This document shows positions 5,841 to 10,954 of a stretch of 10,954 nt of DNA, piece after piece. Numbering within the stretch: position 1 is the first letter of the stretch; the number at the start of each line of letters is the position of its first letter. The stretch lies in contig JBAXSI010000073.1 of the NCBI GenBank assembly GCA_037130755.1, positions 1 to 10,954 of the forward strand, read 5' to 3'. A model generated the notes under the pieces. That model was given only the letters and a program-made list of their open reading frames with translations, did no database searches and was not told where the DNA came from. Position numbers and translations under genes: made by a program. The DNA is from UBA10649 sp037130755. GTDB taxonomy: Bacteria > Actinomycetota > Actinomycetes > S36-B12.

Positions 5841-7433
5841 ATGAGCGAAAGCCAGTTAGGCGTCTCAGAAGGCGTCAACGCTATAGGCAAGGTAGAGACG
5901 CGTGGAGTCGACTACATCCCTGAGCGCGAGAGGCACTCCAATCCGCGCGATCTGCGGCACGTTTTCTTCGGCACGCAGCTTTGCTTCGGAATCATCGTGT
6001 TGGGCTTCATCCCCATCACCTTTGGGCTGGACTGGTGGGGAAGCCTCAGCTCCACCCTGTTCGGCCTGCTGATCGGCTCGATCCTCTTCGCCTTGCTCGC
6101 TCCGCTGAGCACCCGGACCGGCACGAATAGTGCGGTCAGTAGCGGTGCGCATTTCGGGGTCGTCGGGCGCATGGTTGGATCTCTCGTGGGCGTGTTCACG
6201 GCCGTTGGTTTCTACGCCTTGACGGTCTGGACCGGTGGTCAGGCCCTCGTCGGTGGCCTCCACAAGCTCTTTGGAACACCAGACAACCAGGCCGCGTACC
6301 TGGTCGGCTACACGGTCATCGCGATCGCGACCCTCGCCGTGGCGATCCTCGGTCATGCCAATGTGGTTGCCGCGAACCGGCTACTCATTCCGACCATGGG
6401 CGTGCTGCTGATCATCGGTGTCATCGTTCTGTGGCCTCAGTTCAACTCGGGCTCCTTGGGCACAGAACTCCTGCTGGGCGACTACGCACCCACCTGGATG
6501 CTGAGCGCCATCATCGCGGCATCCCTGCCCATCTCCTACGCCCCCTATGTGGGTGACTACACGCGCTACATCTCGTCGAAAGAGTGGTCGGCGTCCAAGG
6601 TGATGACGGCGGGATTCGTCGGCATGTTCGCCGGATGCGCCGTCGCGCTGGCCTTCGCCATGTACATAGGCACCATGCTCCCCGCCGGCTCAGCGGACTG
6701 GGTGAGCGGACTCATCGAGGTATCTCCGACGTGGTACGCGGCTGTCATTGCAATTGTCGCGGTGGTAGGGAGCTTCGCTCAGGGCGGCCTGTGCGTCTAC
6801 GGGACGGGACTCGACACGTCGTCGATCTTTCCTCGCCTCAAGCGCGTGCCCGCCACGATTCTCATCGGTGTGCTGGGAACCATCACTGTCTACATCGGCT
6901 CGTACTACAGCACGATCATCGGCTATGCCGCGGCATTCCTCGTGATTCTCATTATCGTCACGGCACCCTGGCTGGTCATCAATGTGATCGGCTACTTCCT
7001 CACAAGGGGTCGTTATTACGCACTGGACCTCCAGGTCTTCAACATCCACCCGCGAGTCCGAGGGGGGGCCTACTGGTATTCGGGGGGCTGGAACGCCGCA
7101 GCGATGCTGGCCTGGCTACCCGCGACGATCGTCGGCCTGATGTTCGCGAACACGACGCTGTACTCCGGACCGTGGGCGAACGTCGCAAACGGCATCGACC
7201 TGAGCTTCATTTCTTCCTCCGTCATCGCCGGAGTTATTTACCTCATCCTGGTCAACGTCATACCCGGCACGCTTGTGAAGCCTGCCGAGGTGAGCGAGGA
7301 GGATGATCGACTCCGCATGACCGAACTTCTTGGGGGCCGGGAACTGAACTTCGCAGAGATCGACCGTCACGCGGAGGCCCTCTCGGACGAGGTGCGCCCG
7401 GGTCACTCCACCGGGCATGAGCACCTCGACTAG
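5841..7433 (+). CDS. NCS1-family nucleobase/cation symporter
   Basis: Inner-membrane transporter; the NCS1 family imports cytosine, purines, uracil, allantoin, hydantoins, thiamine or pyridoxine with H+ or Na+. The 530-aa product has about 12 hydrophobic segments, roughly at 42-62, 70-90, 112-136, 155-172, 181-199, 220-236, 256-278, 298-318, 337-358, 362-387, 415-437 and 456-476. Family landmarks include SNPRDLRHVFFGTQ (33-46), TGTNSAVSSGAHFGVVG (93-109) and LPISYAPYVGDYTRYIS (229-245). Hydrophilic tails flank the core, with an acidic C-terminus of about 50 residues. ATG 5841 is chosen with GGGAG at 5828-5832; an upstream TTG at 5826 overlaps that site. The gene follows the NuoF-like stop by 39 nt and probably shares its transcript. 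The substrate is unknown; a small N-heterocycle or cyclic amide fits the family. Confidence 0.88.
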   Translation: MSESQLGVSEGVNAIGKVETRGVDYIPERERHSNPRDLRHVFFGTQLCFGIIVLGFIPITFGLDWWGSLSSTLFGLLIGSILFALLAPLSTRTGTNSAVSSGAHFGVVGRMVGSLVGVFTAVGFYALTVWTGGQALVGGLHKLFGTPDNQAAYLVGYTVIAIATLAVAILGHANVVAANRLLIPTMGVLLIIGVIVLWPQFNSGSLGTELLLGDYAPTWMLSAIIAASLPISYAPYVGDYTRYISSKEWSASKVMTAGFVGMFAGCAVALAFAMYIGTMLPAGSADWVSGLIEVSPTWYAAVIAIVAVVGSFAQGGLCVYGTGLDTSSIFPRLKRVPATILIGVLGTITVYIGSYYSTIIGYAAAFLVILIIVTAPWLVINVIGYFLTRGRYYALDLQVFNIHPRVRGGAYWYSGGWNAAAMLAWLPATIVGLMFANTTLYSGPWANVANGIDLSFISSSVIAGVIYLILVNVIPGTLVKPAEVSEEDDRLRMTELLGGRELNFAEIDRHAEALSDEVRPGHSTGHEHLD

Positions 7434-7481
7434 TAGCAGCCCGCCCTGGATTTTCTCCCACCATTCAGTAAGGAGCAAGAC

Positions 7482-8243
7482 GTGACTGCAACAGCGAGTT
7501 CTGACGGTACCGCGACGCATGGGTATCCCACGCTTGGACCTGAGATCCTCAAGCGCCGGATCCGCGTCGTGGACCTGACCCGTGAGATCTTCGAGGGGAT
7601 GCCCGTCTGGTTCGGGCACCAGAAGACCTTTATCAACACGAACCAGACGCACGATCAGTTCAAGGACATATACAAGACCGAGCTCGGCTTCGAGGCCCAC
7701 AACCTGCTGATCAGCGAGCACGCGGGCACTCACACGGACGCAGTGTTCGAGTACGACCGGAATGGACCGACAATCGACAAGTCGCCGCTCGAGTACTACT
7801 ACGGCGATGCCATCTGCCTGGACGTCTCGCACATCCAGTACCCGGATTGGATCACGGAGACGGTTCTTGAGCAGGCGCTGCAGAAGAGCGGGCTGGACAT
7901 TCGTCCCGGCGACACCGTCTTGCTGTACACGGGCGTGGGAGACCAGTTCTACCCCGACCTGGCCTACACGGACAAGTACCCTGGACTCACCCGGGAGGCT
8001 GCCTTGTGGCTGGCGCGCCAGGGGATCGTCAACATCGCCGTCGACAACGTGGCGATCGACCACAGCGATGACACCGACTTTTCCGGGCACGTCGTCTGCG
8101 GGGAATACGGGATCGTCAACACCGAAGGGTTGACGAACCTCGACCAAGTCGCGGGCCAGCGGTTCTTGTACTTCGGGCTGCCGCTGCTGATCCGCGACGG
8201 CACCGGCTCCCCCATTCGTGCCATCGCCGTGCTCGACCTCTGA
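7482..8243 (+). CDS. Cyclase-family metal-dependent hydrolase (kynurenine formamidase/isatin hydrolase-like)
   Basis: The family hydrolyses amide or cyclic amide bonds using a metal bound by an HxGTHxDxPxH motif; members include KynB, which removes formate from N-formylkynurenine, and isatin hydrolase, which opens a lactam ring. Here the motif reads H80-AGT-H84-T-D86-AVFE. The metal-binding H, H and D are kept, but the usual Pro is V88 and the final His is E90. Other family features are VDLTREIFEGMPVW (30-43), RPGDTVLLYTG (141-151), DNVAID (188-193) and NTEGLTNLD (213-221). The length of 253 aa is normal. GTG 7482 has TAAGGAG ending at 7475, 6 nt upstream. It is 48 nt after the permease gene and 13 nt before the RidA gene. 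Role inferred: ring opening or deacylation of the oxygenated intermediate. Confidence 0.85.
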   Translation: MTATASSDGTATHGYPTLGPEILKRRIRVVDLTREIFEGMPVWFGHQKTFINTNQTHDQFKDIYKTELGFEAHNLLISEHAGTHTDAVFEYDRNGPTIDKSPLEYYYGDAICLDVSHIQYPDWITETVLEQALQKSGLDIRPGDTVLLYTGVGDQFYPDLAYTDKYPGLTREAALWLARQGIVNIAVDNVAIDHSDDTDFSGHVVCGEYGIVNTEGLTNLDQVAGQRFLYFGLPLLIRDGTGSPIRAIAVLDL

Positions 8244-8256
8244 CGGGGGATCGCTG

Positions 8257-8718
8257 ATGACTGACACCGAAACCGTGGACCCCTCACCGCGGCGCGAGCG
8301 GATCATGCCGGAAGGGCACTGGGACTGGCACGTTCCCACGCCCTTCTCGCAGGGCTGGAAGGTGGGCAACCTCCTCTTCGTCGGCGGGCAGCTGTCGGCT
8401 GACGAGCAGGGAAACGTCCTGGGTGCCGGAGACATCGAGGTCCAGACCCGGAACGTCTTCGACAACGTGACGCGCGTGCTCACCGAGGCGGGCTCCTGCT
8501 GGGAGGACGTCGTCAAGATCAACACCTACTACTGCTTCGACGGCTCGGGTTCGGAGGTGCAGCAGTACTGGGAGAAGATGACGAAGGTCCGACTCCAGTA
8601 CCTTCCGGACCCGGGGCCCGTGGGAACGGCGGTGCGGGTTGCCGGATTGATGTACGACGGGTTCCTCATCGAGGTCGACGTCATCGCCGTTGTCGGCAGC
8701 GGCCGGCAGACCGGGTGA
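8257..8718 (+). CDS. RidA/YjgF/RutC-family protein (Rid superfamily)
   Basis: Small trimeric-fold enzyme; RidA hydrolyses reactive enamine/imine intermediates to ketones and ammonia, and RutC acts in pyrimidine breakdown. The 153-aa product shows VGNLLFVGGQLSADEQG (36-52), QTRNVFDNVTRVLTEAGSCWEDVVKINTY (about 63-91) and the C-terminal AVRVAGL with R127, matching the catalytic arginine of RidA (Arg105 in E. coli), followed by IEVDVIAV with E139. It is about 25 residues longer than RidA, mostly at the N-terminus (1-30, including HWDWHVPTPFSQG). ATG 8257 is chosen with GGGGGA at 8245-8250; an earlier ATG at 8218 lies inside the cyclase gene. The stop overlaps the next start by 4 nt (GTGA), so the two are probably translationally coupled. 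Confidence 0.85.
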   Translation: MTDTETVDPSPRRERIMPEGHWDWHVPTPFSQGWKVGNLLFVGGQLSADEQGNVLGAGDIEVQTRNVFDNVTRVLTEAGSCWEDVVKINTYYCFDGSGSEVQQYWEKMTKVRLQYLPDPGPVGTAVRVAGLMYDGFLIEVDVIAVVGSGRQTG

Positions 8719-10007
8719 GCGAGTCCGGGCTGGCGCTACTCGATGTTGCAACCCTCTGCAGCGACCTGATCCGGATCAACACGTCCAACCCCACCCATCA
8801 CGAGAGACCGGCGGCCGAGTTTGTCGCCGGAGTGCTCGATTCCCTCGGAGTCGACTGCGTATGGTTCGAACCTGAGGCGGGGCGCTCGAGCCTTGTCGCT
8901 CGGGTTCGCGGCCGCGAGTCCTCGCTGCCACCATTGCTCGTGCACGCCCATCTCGACGTCGTGCCGGCCATCGCCTCTGATTGGTCCATGGACCCCTTTA
9001 GCGGAGAGGTCCGCGACGGGTACGTCTGGGGACGTGGTGCCGTCGACATGAAGGGGACGGTTGCCGCCACGCTGGCGACACTGAGCCGCTTCCACTCCGA
9101 GGCGTCGCAGCCACGACGTGACCTTGTGCTCGCCTTCTTCGCTGACGAGGAGGCGGGTGGTGAGCTGGGGGCAGGTTACGTCATTGGATCTCGCCCGGAC
9201 CTGTTCGCAGACTGTCGTGAGGCGATCGGAGAGGTGGGCGGCTTCAGTCGCACGCTTCCCTCCGGGTCCCGCGCCTACTTCGTCTCCACGGCCGAGAAAG
9301 GGGTCATCTGGGTGAGGCTGCAAGCCAGGGGCGTGGCGGGCCATGGCAGCATGCTGAACGAGCGCAATGCCGTGAGTGCGATTGGTCGTGCTGTCGCCAC
9401 GGTTGCCGACCACCGGTTCGGCAGTCACATCACGCCCACCGGGAGACTGATGGAAGAGCGACTGGCCTCGCTGATCGGCGTCTCCCCGGATGATCGGGAG
9501 TCCATTCTCGCCTCGCTGGGACCCATGGCGCGCATGCTCAGGGCCGGAACCCAGAACACGATGAGCCCCACAGGTTTGGAGGGGGGCTACAAGGTCAACG
9601 TGATCCCGGGGACGGCGTCCGCGACGATCGACTGCCGGTACCTGCCCGGGTATGAGGATGAAGTGCGAGAGTTTCTTGGAAGCCTGACCAACGAACTCGT
9701 CGAAGTGCACACCACGTACTCCGGCGATGCGTTGGAGGTTCCCTGGGAGGTGCCACTGACTGATCACATGCAGCGAGCCCTGAAGTCAGAGGACTCCAGC
9801 GCCGTCGCAGTGCCGTACATGAGTACGGCATTCACCGATGCCAAGTGGCTGTCGCAACTGGGTATCCAGTGCTATGGCTTCAGCCCACTCCTGCTCCCAG
9901 ACGATTTAGATTTCACTGCTCTGTTCCACGGAGTGGATGAGCGTGTGCCGGTGTCGGGGCTGGAATTCTCAGTATCTGTCCTTCACGCACTCTTCGAGAG
10001 CTACTAG
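8715..10007 (+). CDS. M20-family metallo-amidohydrolase (ArgE/DapE/CPG2-like)
   Basis: Predicted cytoplasmic di-zinc hydrolase of N-acyl, N-formyl or N-carbamoyl amino-acid bonds. Active-site landmarks are in order: H79 with D81 (HAHLDVVP), bridging D111 (GRGAVDMKG), catalytic E145 and ligand E146 (ADEEAGG), a probable ligand E173 (GEVGG), and H405 near the C-terminus (ALFHGVDERV). The inserted dimerisation domain spans about 195-310 and carries H210 (GVAGHGS). At 430 aa it is the normal length, and no secretion signal is visible. GTG 8715 overlaps the RidA stop (GTGA), which supports this start. As last gene of the run before formate dehydrogenase, it may cleave the final amide of the pathway. 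Family-level function is secure; substrate is not. Confidence 0.85.
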   Translation: MSESGLALLDVATLCSDLIRINTSNPTHHERPAAEFVAGVLDSLGVDCVWFEPEAGRSSLVARVRGRESSLPPLLVHAHLDVVPAIASDWSMDPFSGEVRDGYVWGRGAVDMKGTVAATLATLSRFHSEASQPRRDLVLAFFADEEAGGELGAGYVIGSRPDLFADCREAIGEVGGFSRTLPSGSRAYFVSTAEKGVIWVRLQARGVAGHGSMLNERNAVSAIGRAVATVADHRFGSHITPTGRLMEERLASLIGVSPDDRESILASLGPMARMLRAGTQNTMSPTGLEGGYKVNVIPGTASATIDCRYLPGYEDEVREFLGSLTNELVEVHTTYSGDALEVPWEVPLTDHMQRALKSEDSSAVAVPYMSTAFTDAKWLSQLGIQCYGFSPLLLPDDLDFTALFHGVDERVPVSGLEFSVSVLHALFESY

Positions 10008-10070
10008 CGTGCCCAGAGGCGGCAGCGTTCATCGTTCCCGACTCTGATGCCCTGACGACCCGCTGTGCAA

Positions 10071-10075
10071 AGGAG
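10071..10075 (+). promoter_or_regulatory. Ribosome binding site that decides the fdsG start
   Basis: AGGAG lies 7 nt before GTG 10083. The two other in-frame starts are misplaced: GTG 10065 lies before this site and ATG 10077 begins only 1 nt after it. Confidence 0.7.
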
Positions 10076-10082
10076 CATGCCC

Positions 10083-10568
10083 GTGGCGTCGCGTCACCCC
10101 GACTGGTCTTTGGAGGCCGGGCAGTGCGTGCTCGAAGCCCTTTCCGAGCATGAGCGGCTGGTGCTGCCGGCGCTGCAGGCGCTGCAGAATGCGTTCGGCT
10201 TCGTCCCCGCGGAGGCGGTGCGCCTGGTGGCCTCGTCCATCAACGTGTCGGTGGCGGAGACGCATGGGGTGCTGTCCTTCTATCGCGAACTGCGTACCAC
10301 GCCGCCCGCCGCCGTGACCGTCTCGCTGTGTAGCGCTGAGGCATGTCAAGCGAACGGGGCCCGTGCACTAGTTGACGAGGTCGCGGCGTTCCTCGCGCCA
10401 GTCGGCGGGCGCTCTGCCGAGGGCGAGGTCGACGTCGTCGAGGTCTTCTGCCTGGGCAATTGCGCTCTCGGTCCGGCGGCGCTAGTCAACGAACGTCTGC
10501 TCGGACGGGTTGATCTCGCCTCGCTGTCGCGGGCCGTCGACGCCGCCCGTCACGAGGTGATCGCGTGA
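10083..10568 (+). CDS. fdsG: NAD-dependent formate dehydrogenase gamma subunit (NuoE-like)
   Basis: [2Fe-2S] subunit of the soluble, cytoplasmic FdsGBA formate dehydrogenase, which oxidises formate to CO2 and reduces NAD+. An N-terminal helical domain (about 8-72, with LPALQALQNAFGFVP and ETHGVLSFYRELR) is followed by the thioredoxin-like cluster domain with C83 and C88 (CSAEAC) and C123 and C127 (CLGNC). The 161-aa length matches FdsG. GTG 10083 is chosen by ribosome binding site spacing. The gene lies 75 nt after the M20 gene with no visible terminator, so read-through from the catabolic operon is possible, though a separate promoter cannot be excluded. The stop overlaps the fdsB start (GTGA). 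The fdsG call is supported by the following gene. Confidence 0.88.
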   Translation: MASRHPDWSLEAGQCVLEALSEHERLVLPALQALQNAFGFVPAEAVRLVASSINVSVAETHGVLSFYRELRTTPPAAVTVSLCSAEACQANGARALVDEVAAFLAPVGGRSAEGEVDVVEVFCLGNCALGPAALVNERLLGRVDLASLSRAVDAARHEVIA

Positions 10569-10954
10569 CCACCGTGTACGTCCCGCGCGACAGCGCGGCC
10601 CGTTCCGTCGGCGCCGACGACGTCGCAGACGCACTCGTTCGTGAGACTGGCTCGAGTGGGCTAGACGTCACAGTCGTGCGCAACGGCTCACGAGGGATGC
10701 TCTGGTGCGAGCCGCTGATCGAGGTCGTCACCGACCGCGGCCGCGTCGGCTACGGCCCCAGCTCCTCCGCCGACGTGGCCGGGCTCCTCGAAGCCGGCAT
10801 GCTCACCGGGACCGACCACGAGACCTGCGTCGGCGTCGTCGACGACCACCCGTGGCTCACGAGCCAGCAGCGGGTCACGTTCGCACGCGTCGGCGTCATC
10901 GATCCCCTCGACGTCGCCGACTTCGAGGCCCACGGTGGCCTCTCAGGCCTGCGC
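10565..10954 (+). CDS. fdsB: NAD-dependent formate dehydrogenase beta subunit, N-terminal part (cut by window edge)
   Basis: FdsB carries FMN, NAD and a [4Fe-4S] cluster and passes electrons from the molybdenum-containing FdsA to NAD+. The first 130 codons are present; the full protein is usually a little over 500 aa. They cover the N-terminal thioredoxin-like domain (TTVYVPRDSAARSVGAD, 2-18; DVTVVRNGSRGMLWCEPL, 34-51; GRVGYGP, 59-65) and the start of the linker to the NuoF-like core (QQRVTFARVGVIDPLDV, 103-119, then AHGG). The NADH/FMN site lies beyond the window. GTG 10565 overlaps the fdsG stop by 4 nt. It is much closer to standard FdsB than the NuoF-like gene at 4575 is to standard NuoF, so the two are not recent duplicates. 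Confidence 0.88.
   Translation, partial: MTTVYVPRDSAARSVGADDVADALVRETGSSGLDVTVVRNGSRGMLWCEPLIEVVTDRGRVGYGPSSSADVAGLLEAGMLTGTDHETCVGVVDDHPWLTSQQRVTFARVGVIDPLDVADFEAHGGLSGLR

Overview
The window is high-GC DNA (roughly 63-65% G+C by eye) with GTG starts, 4-bp GTGA stop/start overlaps and strong third-position G/C bias. This suggests an actinobacterium, although no taxonomic marker gene is present. All recognisable genes lie on the + strand. The left edge cuts a regulator gene and the right edge cuts a formate dehydrogenase gene.

Layout. Positions 1-891 hold the 3' part of a regulator with MerR and XRE DNA-binding domains and a C-terminal cupin. A perfect 24-bp stem-loop terminator follows at its stop codon. 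Positions 945-1154 are a regulatory region with a near-consensus promoter (TTGACA, 17 nt, AATAAT), a small palindrome over the -10 box, a 13-bp direct repeat, and four GTTAC-like motifs spaced 10-11 bp. Positions 1155-5801 encode a five-gene oxygenase module: a phenol-hydroxylase-type diiron alpha subunit, a beta subunit with a ubiquitin-like N-terminal domain, an MmoB/DmpM-type effector, a short NuoE-like [2Fe-2S] protein and a NuoF-like protein. Next come an NCS1-family permease (5841-7433), a cyclase-family metal hydrolase (7482-8243), a RidA-family protein (8257-8718) and an M20 peptidase-family hydrolase (8715-10007). The window ends with fdsG and the start of fdsB, subunits of soluble NAD-dependent formate dehydrogenase.

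How it may work together (inference). The permease imports a small N-containing, probably cyclic, compound. The diiron oxygenase hydroxylates it. The cyclase-family enzyme opens a cyclic amide or removes an acyl group, RidA clears a reactive imine/enamine or labile intermediate, and the M20 enzyme cleaves a remaining N-acyl, N-formyl or N-carbamoyl bond. If formate is released, the FdsGBA enzyme would oxidise it and regenerate NADH. The logic resembles the Rut pyrimidine pathway (oxygenase, amidohydrolase, RidA, transporter) but is built from different enzyme families. The substrate cannot be read from the sequence.

The most unusual feature is the electron supply of the oxygenase. Known phenol/toluene/methane-type diiron monooxygenases use an FAD/[2Fe-2S] reductase, sometimes with a Rieske ferredoxin. 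Neither is seen here. A NuoE/NuoF-like pair resembling part of the NADH-oxidising module of complex I occupies that place in the operon, and the NuoF-like protein has altered flavin/NADH-binding loops. Together with the ubiquitin-like/beta fusion, this marks a possibly undescribed variant of soluble diiron monooxygenase.
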